Source: Cercophora sp. LCS_1
Taxonomy: Eukaryota; Ascomycota; Sordariomycetes; Sordariales; Lasiosphaeriaceae
Length of the DNA: 36,759 bases
Assembly (NCBI GenBank): GCA_036250225.1
Contig: JAPZLL010000082.1
Coordinates: forward strand, 1 to 36,759
Direction: 5' to 3'
Position numbers and translations under genes: made by a program. Positions 1 to 9,677 of the stretch are shown here, piece after piece. The notes below the pieces were generated by a model, which was not told the DNA's origin, made no database searches, and saw only the letters and a list, made by a program, of their open reading frames with translations. Position 1 is the first letter of the stretch; each line of letters starts with the position of its first letter.

Positions 1-560
1 GCAAAGAGTGACTGAGGGTCAATTGACTGTTGCTTGCTTGAATCAACTATTTACAAAGGAAAGAAGGCCTATATTTATAGGCACAGAAGGCCTGGGGGCT
101 TTCTGTTCCAGAGGGTTCTGTGAGCCAAACACTGACGTAACACGCTGGCAATCTAGAAGATTCAGTGGGCCACAGAACCTCGTATTCTGTGTGTGGCTTC
201 CATGGTGTGGCAGCCACTGTGGGCCCACTGTGGCTTAGTGCTTTGGCACCCCCACCACCACTGCTGCAAAGCAGCAGTGCTGTTGGCCACCAGTTACAGG
301 GCACTGGTAGCTATTAATTCAACAATTAAATTACCTACTCCTCTACACTTTAAAGGAAAATTATTATAATTCAATTCCTGGATTATCCAATTCCGCAACT
401 ATATTACCTATAATATAAACTGCTTCAATAATAAAAAATTTAAGATTATTTTTAATGGGGTATTCCTGGATAAAATAGCCACTAAATGGTTTAAACCTTA
501 TATAAAACAGTAGAAAAACGATAGAAAAACGTCGAAAATAGCGATTTTGAGCCGTTGGCT
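1..560. repeat. AT-rich, hairpin-bearing repeat-like left end
   Basis: I see no credible gene here. Positions 1-304 are moderately GC-rich and hold two clean hairpins: 67-82 (7-nt arms, 2-nt loop, TATA-like centre) and 259-279 (9-nt arms CACTGCTGC/GCAGCAGTG, 3-nt loop). From about 300 to 540 the composition drops to strongly AT-rich with many TATA and poly-A/T runs. This two-part look, a GC-richer block followed by AT-rich DNA, fits a retroelement LTR or another transposon end next to sequence mutated toward AT. No transposase or reverse transcriptase reading frame survives and no terminal repeat pair can be closed inside the window. The family is not identified. Confidence 0.45.
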
Positions 561-930
561 ATTGTGGGTGTTCAAAAGTTATGTTAAAAAGTGTGTGTTT
601 GTGGCCGTGTTTTGTGTGTTCAAAAGGTGAAAGAGGTCGCCGGAAACGGTTTTTTTGAAGAGGGGAGGCCCATTGACCCTGAAAGGCGGCCTTCAGTGGG
701 TAGGTGTTTGCTTTTAGTGCATTAGTGCCCTGTAGGTCGGCGGGGCTACAGCGGCCCTATAGCGAATCAGCGGCTGGATCAGCCGGCGATGTGGGTATTC
801 GGGGATACCCGTGGCGGCGCACGCAGTTCGGCCAGAGATATCTCGTAATACCGTTGGGGGCAGGCGTGCAGGGTTAGGGTTTTGTGTGGGCCGCTGATCA
901 GCGAGCGGCTGATTTTCGGTCAGCCGAACC
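561..930. other. Upstream region of the first gene, no gene seen
   Basis: This 370-bp stretch goes from AT-rich to mixed composition and precedes the first coding sequence. A single TTAGGG motif occurs near 870 but it is isolated and not a telomeric array. The missing start exon of the next gene could lie here; for example an ATG at 788 is followed by GT dinucleotides. I could not settle a splice that keeps phase. Confidence 0.35.
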
Positions 931-2711
931 GTGGATACCAATGCGCATCCCCTTGGGGCCGTCGCGCACATTTGTTTGCAAGAAAACACCCGCCCCAACC
1001 CTTCTGAAAGCCTGCAAGCAGTCGACAGTCATGGCTCAATACCTCGCCTTTGCCAACTCCTGCCACAGGCCATCCGGGAAATCGTCTTGGCACTCTCAAA
1101 GCAAACGGATGAGAACGCCGGTCTCCGAGCCGCTCTGGAACGAACCCGCAGTTCTCTGCTTCTCTGGTCAAATGACTACGGAGTGGCCGAGGGCATGGTC
1201 GACGAAGCTTTTGCCGGGTGTTCCATGCTCCGCAACATGGCAACCGAACTGCTGCTTCACATGTACGAGGTTGTCACCAATCGTGAGTCTCCTGCACCAC
1301 CATGTCGTGCTTTGTTTCACTGACAATCGTAGGGCTAATTCCTATGATGAGAATCGTTAAATCTGATACGCTTCAGCGGTTGCTCACCCAACTACAAGTT
1401 GTAGTTGAGGGTGTGGTCGATGCGAACACAGCGGGCGAGGTGGCATCGTCATGCAGCGCTCCAAGCACGGGCTCTGATGATATAAAAGAAGTCATAGAAG
1501 ACCTTTCCAACGACACACATTGCCTTTTTGGGCTCGCACCACTATTTGCCCGTCCTGCATACGACCCCGGCACAACGGTGCCGCGCCCGAAGGTTACTAA
1601 GGAATCAGTAGCAGTATCCTCCAACGGCAGCGAAAAGTCGACCAGGGAGGTAGGCGACGATCTTGCCGAAGAACAACCCACGGAATCCCCAAAGACGGCA
1701 GCGGTGGACTCGGGATTGTCCCGTGACGGCGGCGGTATTGTCAAGTCAGACTCGGCAACAGCTCTCTCGGCTCTCCCACGCTCTCTGCCCTGGCGAGGAA
1801 TACCCGAAAAACCCAAGGGCAAAGCCCGAGGGTCAAAAAAATCCGCCATCGCGGGCGCGGACACTGAAGCGACAAGTGCTCTCGACTGCGCTAGTAGCGC
1901 TACCTCGGAGACGGCATCATATTTTTCCCGGCGATCCGATACCTTTTCCTTGGTGACTCAGCCTACTACTGCCGACTCGGGCTTTGAAACAGAAGATAGT
2001 GTTTTCGGTCAGGACATTGGAGACTTCCTGGAACTGTGGATATCCCGCGCCTGCTGTCCCCCTGCCGGGCCGGGTTCTTCGAGAGGTCCACTAACTCAGG
2101 ATTCGATTATCCCGACGGATATGGACCACAAAACTGAGTTTCTCTCCACAGTGAGGAAGGTCACGACCACAGAGGCTATTGTCGCGTTAATATCACTAAA
2201 CTATGGCGTCTCGTCAATTACCGCCGAACTTCTAGGGGCACTTGGCTTTTTTGTCATAAAGTGCAAGCTAAAAGCCGCTCTTAACCCACTGGGGGGCTTC
2301 TTTCGAGCAATCGGGGTATGTAGGTTGCTTGTGGAGCTCAACACTGAGGATTGCACTCGCAAAAAGTACATCAACATGCTGGTACTTTCCGATCCAATAC
2401 GAGAGAACGTTGGGTTAATTCTGGGAAAGCCGGATATCGAACTGCTCATGCCAGATTCAGTGAGCAGGATATCCAGTAGTTTAGATGACCCCCAATTGAG
2501 GATACGGAGTTGGCTTACAGAGGTGGCTGCAAGTGGTATAGAGCTCAAGGGGGATCAAATTCCTAGCGAAGGCACGGATTTTCGGGGGGACTCTGGCTCG
2601 AAGCCTGCGGCAAGAGGTTCTGATTCCCAGAGCAAAGAGGGCCAGTTTAAGGTTGACAAGGATCAGCAAGCACCACTTCATCGTCGCAAGGGAAAAAAGG
2701 TTTCAAGGTAA
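931..2711 (+). CDS. Uncharacterised two-exon fungal protein, 5' end unresolved
   Basis: Two segments join in phase: 931-1282 and 1333-2711. The 50-bp intron runs from GTGAGT at 1283 to a CTGAC branch point and a TAG acceptor at 1332. The product is about 575 residues. The N-terminal part (LLLWSNDYGVAEGMVDEAF and following) is helical and resembles a leucine-rich start shared by many uncharacterised fungal proteins (from memory, not searched). The middle is Ser/Thr/Glu-rich and probably disordered. A second globular-looking part lies at about 2100-2540, followed by a basic tail ending in Lys-rich residues. The first in-frame ATG is only at 1195, inside the conserved part, and a stop lies in frame at 910. 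The true start is therefore in an unseen upstream exon, or the 5' end is damaged. The stop at 2709 overlaps a GGTAAG that could be a donor, so the 3' end may also extend. Function unknown. Confidence 0.55.
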
Positions 2712-3569
2712 GAAGTATAAGGTATGTATGTCGAATCACATACGCTCCGAGCCCAGGTACATACGCCCCGAATTCAATGAGAAGTTCCTCTTGCATGAAT
2801 TGGCGTCAATAAATACACTTGAGTCAGTGATTACTTTACCTACCTAGGTACGTTACCTAGGTAGATGTCAGCGCCTAATAACCCCTCCTCCCCCCACCCA
2901 TAAGGTATCCTCAACCAATGTACACCATATCACTCTAGGTCTCATATGCTGAAGACTCAGCGTAGATGATCCTTCTTTTCCGTCACTACGAGGAGGAAAG
3001 CGAAGCCCGACACTTCATAATACCGTAACATGTTCCGGAACACCATCCACCTCAAGTTCAAAGAACGCGAAGGTGGCAAGTCAGCCGGCACATGCGGCTT
3101 TGTCGGAATGATCCGCTTGGCCGTACCCTTCATCGCTGTGAAAAACGGGTCGATCGGGTTACCGACCACTTCATCAAAGTCGTTTGAGCTCGTTGTAACC
3201 GGGTGGCCACCTCATCCTCTTCAGCACTTCTGTTCCCCTTGCGTAGTTGTGTAAGATGTTGACTGCATCGCTTGTTCCTGTTCGGAGCCTGAGTGAACAT
3301 GCCGCTACCGGGGGATTCGTGCCATTTGGAGCGAACAACGTCTCATCTCGTCGTTGTAATTCTCATTGTGGAAGCTTGTGTTTGTACAAAGGCACCTCAG
3401 ATGGCCGTCGGGATCCGTGTGGGTCTTTTGCGGTCGAAAACAGGGGCGGACAGAGTGCTCTGTTACATCAGATTCGTTGTTTCAACGGGCAACGTTTTCA
3501 ACTTGAGAAGTGCTATTATTTGCTGAGAGTACCCCAACTTGCCAGACTCTGATCCAGAAAGCGGGAATT
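2712..3569. other. Gene-poor stretch with paired TACCTAGGTA palindromes
   Basis: I support no gene here; the short open frames on both strands have no recognisable composition. The perfect 10-bp palindrome TACCTAGGTA occurs twice, at 2841-2850 and 2854-2863. Similar CCTACCTAGGT strings recur near 18065, and such motifs are common between genes of Sordariomycetes. A minus-strand frame at about 2957-3200 is open for roughly 80 codons but has neither a clear start nor a family resemblance. Confidence 0.35.
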
Positions 3570-4412
3570 TCAAGACAGGTTATCCTCGTACAATCTCCAG
3601 AAATCATCATCCTCGCCTTGAATCACACCAACCGTGTCGCCTAGTAGAAAGGAATCCAAAGGGGAATTCACAGCTCCATCACCAATCATTGGAGACATAG
3701 GTGGATGGACCTTGGTCTTCTCCAATTGACACGCAGAGAGTCCCCCATTATCCACTGACACGACCTGGGGGGTACTCTCAGATGTGGCCGAGTCGTTAGT
3801 ATCCACGGGAAGTGCCATAGATGGCCATGAAGTTGTATCACTGCCGGTGTCACTAGTCAGTCACGGGATCTAGGCACTTGGTGTCGTAGGAGCGTGGGGG
3901 TTGGCGGGAATTGTTGTGACATGATCGAAGCACCTTTGCAGTTCTGACCGACATTCTTGGCTGAGATTCTCTTGCTGCAACCGCTGGCGGAGGTAATCCT
4001 GGATGGCCCGGACTGGCACGACGTGAGGAGACGGCGGAGTAGCGCTCGGGGGATCGTAATCTGATGACAGGGGTATGTCAGACCTGCAGACTTATACGAA
4101 GGGTGCAGCGGCGTTGTACAATACTTACAAGGAGACGGGATGACTAAGGATGACAGGTTGGGATCAAGATAGAAAATAGAACGGTAAATCTCCCTCCACT
4201 TCTCTTCGTCACCTATCTTTCTTTCCCGGCACTTCAGTCTTGATTTCTGAAGTTCGTCAATGGTGTCGATCTGTAGCGGAATCCCAAGTTGAATCTTGTC
4301 CTGGCATGGAGGATAAACTTTGTGTTCGTCAAGTGCCTCATGGGTGACAAACTCTAGGAGGCAACGGTTGTATCTGAATACGGACTGAAAGTGCTTGCGA
4401 TATATGTGTTCC
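3570..4412 (-). pseudogene. Degenerate C2H2-zinc-finger-like fungal protein, 5'-truncated
   Basis: Reading minus from 4412, an exon to 4129 encodes REHIYRKHF..., a finger-like segment (HIYRKH, then RCLLEF...EH...C), and then GDEEKWREIYRSIF. This matches the 'EEKWREIYRILFPDD...PSPYYD' block of a common fungal C2H2-like family (recalled, not searched). A 68-bp intron (4061-4128, GTAAGT...CAG with a CTGAC branch) joins exactly to restore PSPYYDPP, which strongly supports the splice. The next exon carries the family's helix (AIQDYLRQRLQ...) and then meets TAG at 3872-3870 and TGA at 3863-3861 in the same frame. Coding-looking, acidic sequence continues to a stop at 3570. The stops may be real (CAG to TAG, CGA to TGA) or be removed by a weak 81-bp intron, 3853-3933. 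One expected finger cysteine is a Phe. No start codon was found. Confidence 0.5.
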
Positions 4413-4599
4413 CTGTAAAAGAGTCTGTCAATTTCTGCTGTGTAATCATTGTATGTACCTTGTAGATCGGGTAAGCTGGACGAAAGACGCTCACTTCAAT
4501 CTTGGGATGGTCCAGCCGGGACCATCGCATGTCTACATCTTGACAGGACGTGGAATACTACACGAAATCAATATCAATCACCAGTCAGGCACAGTTGAA
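4413..4599. other. Spacer between two decayed minus-strand genes
   Basis: This contains the probable upstream coding remnant of the zinc-finger-like gene. One minus frame is open from about 4490 into that gene without an ATG. An alternative splice (AAG|GTACAT at about 4460 to TTTTACAG at 4413) is also possible. Neither reading gives a start. Confidence 0.3.
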
Positions 4600-6692
4600 C
4601 TATTCGTCATCCATATCCGTGCTCGCACTCCAAAAAGCCCCTTTAATCACCCCGCTGACGTACGCCGGGCTGATGTATCTGAACCGGTCTTCCCAGGGCC
4701 GCAGGACGGCTGGCATGGAGCAGCCGTCAAAGTGACGACAATATCCCCGTCCTGAACGGAATGCGTACCTGCCGCGAAGCATCCAGTCACAGTCCGAAAC
4801 GCTGTTTTCCAGATCATCCCGCTGAGCTGCCCGATTGCTGTATGTGCTTCTCTGCTCAGGAAGCAGTCCCCGGTTTGGAAAAGCTCCTCAAGATTGTCCT
4901 GCACTTCCGCCAGAATTAGACGGCTTGGGTCCGTATTGGATCTCCATCTAACCACCAGTGTTGATATAATCTCAGCTATATCCCGTAGGTGCTCTGAAGA
5001 GGGTGGCACCGGCATCGTATCCTCAACCATGACCTGGGCTAGCAGCAGCTCTGCAGGCACCGAGTGCTCGCGCGGGGCTTGGGCTTCGCCAAGGCCTTGG
5101 GCAATTTCGAGCCAGCTTTAGAGGGACTCGAGGAGACATAGAATGCTGTTGTTATCGGTTGGCATCATCGAGTGCGCCCCTGTTAGCATTGTGGCCGAAT
5201 TGTCTACCACCCAAGGCTGCCCGACAGCGCACACGGTACCCAGCCGCCGCCCCTTGATGCTGATGGCATGGACGTCTGCGCTGAATGCAAACTGACACGC
5301 CGAGTCTCCGGCGGGCCTGGTGTCTCTTCTGTCGTGCAGGAACATTTGCGGTGGCGTGGCCGGCGACCACTCGCGGATACAGCCCGCAAAGCTGGGCACC
5401 CAGGAAGGGATCCCCTGCTCCCAGCCGGATGATTCGCATACGCACAGCAACAGGCGATCAAGGCCCGCTCTGTCCGAACGGATGATCTCCCGGGCAGTTT
5501 CCGCGTAGATGGCGCCCAGCGGCTTTCGGTAGTCCGGAGCTTGCATCGCATATCCGAGGCGCTTGCAGATCCCATGCAGCGCGTAAATCTTGTCCTCGGG
5601 CCTGGTCGCCTCTAACGCCAGGGCTGGCGGTATTAAAAGGTCAGCGAGGGTAGGCCGAGGCGCCGAGGCACCAGCACCGCTCGCTCGCTTGCGTTGGGGC
5701 TCCTCTTGTTGGCGGATCCATTCCTGCACCGTAAAGTGGTATCTGAGATGGGAACGCCACTGCGCGCACACATTGTTGGACTGGACCTTCGAGTATGGCA
5801 AACGGGTGAAGTCGGAAGCGGAAATCAGATTTCTGAGGTGGAAGAGATAGTTGCCGCAGTAAAATGTGGCTTTACGGCTAAGAGCGACCTCTTGGACGAC
5901 CCGAGCAACGGTGAGAGTCAGCAGCGACAAAAGAGAGGTGGAACTGAGTTCACTTACCCAGTAGCGCCTGAACCAAGGCAGACAAAAAAGGCCGTAAAGC
6001 TTGCCGTAGGGATACTGGGGGGTGCACTCCAAGACATCATCGGCCAGACGTTCGTAGTTTGCACGGAAGGACTGCTGCCGCGGCCCCTGTACGATGGCGC
6101 CCATGTAATTGTACGACAGCTCTTTTATGGCCGCACAAGCAATGTCGGAAGTGGCATCGCCCGGGCCCAGATAGACGCAGACCTGGACGGCGTTGCGGTA
6201 GATCCGGTCCATCATGGCGACCTGGTGGCCGCGCTCCACCAAGGCCTCGGGCGCGTTCGTCTGGCTGATGTAGATAGAGTTGACCCAGATCTTGCGGCTG
6301 GCCTTGCCGCGCAACAGGCGACGCAGGGCCGCGGCGCAGTTAGCCGTGATGCGCAGCTGCCGCCCGTCCATATCGATAGTCTCGCACAGCGCAGAGTCGA
6401 CCTAAGTGTACGACAGCGCGTAGTATTCGGGCGGCGATTCGATTGAAGCTTCGATCAGCGATCCGTGAAGCGGAAGCTCTCCGTCGTGGAAGACATCGGC
6501 GGGCAGTTTCTTCAGCCGGAGAATACGGAAGTTGTGGGCCGATCTGAGTGGTATGTACTCGAACAAAGGGACGTCGCTGCGCTGCTCCTCTGATTCATGA
6601 GCATCAGGGGGTCCAGACCACAGGACTCGGCATGCGAAAGCTACATTCTCAATGTGCTCGCGCAAAACCCGTCGGTAGAATCCATTGACCAT
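4600..6692 (-). pseudogene. HET-domain (heterokaryon incompatibility) protein, broken by several lesions
   Basis: The full family layout is visible. ATG at 6692 leads to a Leu-rich N-terminus, FEYIPL...IRILRL, then PPEYYALSYT. The core follows with KIWVNSIYISQTN (normally WVDAICINQ), YLGPGD, PWFRRYWV and VVQEVALSRK, then RPEDKIYALHGI and GIPSWVPSF, and a C-terminal PAVLRPWEDRFRYISPAYVSG. HET domains trigger cell death after non-self contact in filamentous fungi. Lesions: the Trp of ALSYTW is TAG (6404-6402); intron 5901-5957 has a good GTAAGT and branch point but GG in place of the AG acceptor; TAA interrupts at 5120-5118 with the frame continuing beyond; and one base is missing near 4727, so the conserved C-terminus lies in another frame. 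Asp-to-Asn and Cys-to-Tyr changes in the WVDAICINQ motif also fit G-to-A changes. I judge it dead. Confidence 0.85.
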
Positions 6693-6999
6693 GTTTGTTG
6701 TTGTCGGGGAGAGCTCATGTCTGCGAAGGCAAAGGTGGGAGAGAGGAACAGAGGCGAGCCTTCAGGGTTGAGCGTCGAAGGAAAAAGGGTTTTACCTATT
6801 TACGTGTGGAGCGCAAATGCGAGTTGGGCTGAAGGACCCAATCTCCGAATCCAATCATGTGTGAAACAATCATATCCGCAGCAATGGCTGGGTGCCCCCA
6901 CCCCCCTACGTGCCAGCGGCACCAACCATTGGACCGATGAGGTTGTACGCACGCAGTGGTTCACGAATCTACTTGGCTAGGTGCGCTGAAAAGCTTGAG
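6693..6999. other. Spacer upstream of the HET pseudogene
   Basis: About 300 bp between the HET start and the 3' remnant of the GH76 fragment. I see no coding signal. It would have held the HET promoter, but no clear TATA box is visible on the minus strand. Confidence 0.35.
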
Positions 7000-7448
7000 T
7001 TATCGACAAGATCTCGACAAGAGCTGGTCCAGACCGACGTTGTTGATGGTGGAGTTGACCACCTTAATTACAAACACCGGGTTCTGTGCAACATTACCCA
7101 TGGTGTAGGTCCAGTTGAGTGGGAGATTATCATCGTTGGGCCTGCACTGCCCCAGCAGGGCCTGCGTCACCAGGTCTTTGTACTGAGCGTCGCCAGTGAT
7201 GCGCCAGTAGTTGATGAAGGAGCTCCAGAAGACGGCCGTGTTCCACCGGTAGTATGAGCCGTCCGGAGGCGGTCCGGGCAGAATGCCGGGGGTTTCGCCC
7301 GTCTTGTTGCCCTGGTAGAAACTCATCAAGTCATGGCGACGGTCTTCGCGGTCGTGACAAGGTCGTCGTGCGAATCAATCTGGAAAGGGGACGCCGCGAG
7401 GACCCCGGCCGCGAAGAGGGCAGCAAGGCCGGCGAGGGATGCGATCAT
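7000..7448 (-). pseudogene. GH76 (Dfg5/Dcw1-like) mannosidase fragment with signal peptide
   Basis: ATG at 7448 begins a clean signal peptide (MIASLAGLAALFAAGVLAA) followed by SPFQIDSHDDLVTTAKTVA. The frame must then shift by one base near 7334-7336 to continue as DLMSFYQGNKTGETPGILPGPP, YYRWNTAVFW, INYWRITGD, YKDLVTQALLGQ and LNWTYTMGN. This is the start of glycoside hydrolase family 76, enzymes that act on alpha-1,6-mannan or transfer GPI proteins into the fungal wall and are usually about 450 residues. After TMGN the similarity stops and the frame ends at 7000, so roughly the last two thirds, including the rest of the catalytic (alpha/alpha) barrel, is missing. Frameshift plus truncation make it a pseudogene. 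Confidence 0.8.
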
Positions 7449-8464
7449 GGTTGAGCGAGTGTGTTAGTGATCTGCGAGATGAGCGAGTGACCGGCACCGC
7501 TTGGTGTGAGCGGTCGGGGATTTGAGGTCATATTTTTTTCAAACTCGGCTTGTCTCCCGTCTCATATTCAACAAATCCTTCGGCGGCCGCGCCGTACCCG
7601 AACTCCCCTGGTTGGCACACGGACCGCTCCACTCCCGTGGTACTAATCAGACGTTGGACCCCCTAACCGATCTTTCATAACCCAGGTCTTCGCCCCAGGG
7701 ATGGAGCACAGACTAGGCAGTTAGAGGAAACCAATCACTAGGTCCAGAGGGCAACGAGCTACCGAACATCATAGTTTGTGGTAGCCAGTTGAAAATGACG
7801 TGGCGACCCTTCGGGGTTTCCAAATTATCTCAGGGAGGGACTGCAGCGGTAACAAATAAGATCACCCGTGAGCGCCGTAGCTGGGTCGAATCGATTGTAG
7901 TTTCTGTGAAGAGGAAAGAGAGAGAGAGGAAGAGCTCCTCTGGGAGCTCTCCTGAGTATGTCTAACAGTTATGGAAGTGGAGCCTTCCCCTGAGGTTGGC
8001 CGGGCCGTGGCCGAGGCTCATTCCGGGGCTCTAGCCCCACAACAGGCAGCTCATCGTTGGCGTGGGATTGACTCCCAGTTTCGCTTACTACCGCCCCAGA
8101 AAAATGCTACATTGTCTGATGGACGCAGGATGTTTGGTCCTCCTTCGGCATCTCGTACTGCTTATAGTGGGCGGGTGGATAGAAAGATTGCGGGTCGATT
8201 ACCATTCGTTCAAGGGTACAGGTTACGAAGTCGCTAATAGGGCTTAGACGGGTGTTCAACGACCAATCAACGAGCATGTCAGGGGCACAGCTCAGGGTTA
8301 CGTTAGGCATCCAGCTTCGCTTGCTTACAGCTAATTACGGGAGGCGAGACAAGGCCCAGGGGAAAAAAAGGCGCGCAACTTGTATAAAACACCAGTGTTC
8401 CCGGAGCGATTCCAGGAAGCACTCAGACGGATCAAGACACTGCAGAAACCGCAACCAGAACGCC
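7449..8464. other. Divergent intergenic region, GH76 fragment and NLP gene
   Basis: About 1 kb with no convincing gene; small open frames at 7970-8310 do not resemble any family. It separates two divergently oriented genes for secreted proteins, so it should hold both promoters. A purine-rich GA run lies at about 7913-7935. The NLP TATA box is listed separately. Confidence 0.4.
8383..8388 (+). promoter_or_regulatory. TATA box of the NLP gene
   Basis: TATAAA in the context TTGTATAAAACACC lies 77 bp before the NLP start codon at 8465. This is a usual distance for a fungal core promoter once a short leader is allowed for. Assigned by position and consensus only. Confidence 0.45.
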
Positions 8465-9310
8465 ATGATTTTGAAAGCGCTTGCGGCCCTCGCGGTCGCC
8501 GGCTCGCTCAACCTCTTTTCCCTGGCTCGGGGCAACCCCGTCCTCATGCAGGCCCGAGACCTCCTGACGCCTCTCGGCGCCAAAGCGACAGATGATCAGG
8601 AACGGTGGTCGCCGGCGCTCGACTACGACACGGATAGCTGCTACAACGTGGCGGCCATCAACGCCAACGGGGACCTGAACAAGGGCCAAGACCCTGCAAA
8701 GGGTGACGCTGAGATCCTCAAGTACTGCCGCAAAGAGGAGCGCCTCTCCAAGACGAACGTCTACGTGCGGCACCGGTGCAGCAACGGCTGGTGCGCCTAC
8801 CTGTACGACTACTACTTCGAAGCCGACCGCAGCGGCGTGGCCGGCGGGGCGGGCAGCCACCGGCACGACTGGGAGCACATTGTCGTCTGGGTGCAAAACA
8901 ACCAGGCCAAGTACGTGCAGGTATCGCAACATAACCGCGTCGCCACGCGCAAGGTTGGCGACCCAGCGTACCTCGGCTGGGAGCAGGGCACGCACGCCAA
9001 GATCGTCTACCACCGTGACGGCCTGCGAACACACGCCTTCCGATTTGCCGACAAGAAGGACGACCCGCCCGAGAATCACTGGAAGAGCTGGCGCTGGGGA
9101 AGGGGCGCCGGCCTGATTGAGTGGGGCCAGATTCCAAGCAATCTGAGAAAGAAGCTCTCGGACGCCGACTTTGGCTCTGCGTCCATGGTTGTCAAGGACG
9201 ATCCCAACGGCGACTCGTGGAACTTTCGATGGTGGTTGGATTGGGCGCGGGACTACTGTGATGATGTCGGCTGCTACAAGATTGCTCCCGAATATAACCC
9301 CGGGATTTAG
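8465..9310 (+). CDS. NLP (NPP1) necrosis- and ethylene-inducing-like secreted protein
   Basis: A single-exon gene of 281 residues starting at ATG 8465. A signal peptide of about 22 residues (MILKALAALAVAGSLNLFSLARG) leads to a mature NPP1 domain. The family's central heptapeptide GHRHDWE appears as SHRHDWE, within the stretch AGSHRHDWEHIVVW, so the first Gly is Ser. Upstream is WCAYLYDYYFEADRSG, the equivalent of the YAWYFPKD block. Six cysteines are visible (SCYN, KYCRK, RCSNGWC, YCDDVGC), more than the two of typical type 1 NLPs, so this may be another NLP type. NLPs are secreted and either lyse plant plasma membranes or act non-cytolytically as elicitors; which applies here cannot be told. 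It is intact, has its own TATA box, and converges on the P450 gene 367 bp downstream. Confidence 0.9.
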   Translation: MILKALAALAVAGSLNLFSLARGNPVLMQARDLLTPLGAKATDDQERWSPALDYDTDSCYNVAAINANGDLNKGQDPAKGDAEILKYCRKEERLSKTNVYVRHRCSNGWCAYLYDYYFEADRSGVAGGAGSHRHDWEHIVVWVQNNQAKYVQVSQHNRVATRKVGDPAYLGWEQGTHAKIVYHRDGLRTHAFRFADKKDDPPENHWKSWRWGRGAGLIEWGQIPSNLRKKLSDADFGSASMVVKDDPNGDSWNFRWWLDWARDYCDDVGCYKIAPEYNPGI

Positions 9311-9677
9311 AGGGCGGCTTTTCTTTTACTCGGGGGATGTATTAACCTGTTATTTGTTTGGGTGCAGGGCCGCTCTGCCTGATTTAGGAGAGGAGTGAGC
9401 TCTTTTAGTTCTATGATCTTGGTGGTTTGGGAGGGTGTTTCATACTGGAAAGCCAACGGATTAGCCCCCTTGCTCAACATGTTCATTTCGATTCCGAGAA
9501 TCCGAATTCTTCATCTGATGGCAGAGGTCGACCCGTTCCCCTGACTTCTGGCTGGTAAACATCTCAGGGGACCAATCACTCGATAACCTATGACAAATAA
9601 CCCCACAGTGAAGGAAAACTCCGTCCAGTGACCCATACCGATGGAACTGGGCCACAACTCAAGGTAACAATGCTGTG
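9311..9677. other. Convergent 3' spacer between the NLP and P450 genes
   Basis: 367 bp shared by the two 3' ends. No coding signal seen; it probably holds both polyadenylation regions. Confidence 0.4.

Noticed and set aside
866..880. TTAGGG-like telomere motif
   Set aside because: A single copy in mixed sequence; there is no array at either end of the window.
5694..6446. 250-codon plus-strand open frame over the HET gene
   Set aside because: It lies opposite a clear HET domain and has no recognisable content.
8432..9137. Minus-strand open frames over the NLP gene
   Set aside because: Shadows caused by biased codon use; the plus strand carries a signal peptide and the NPP1 motif.
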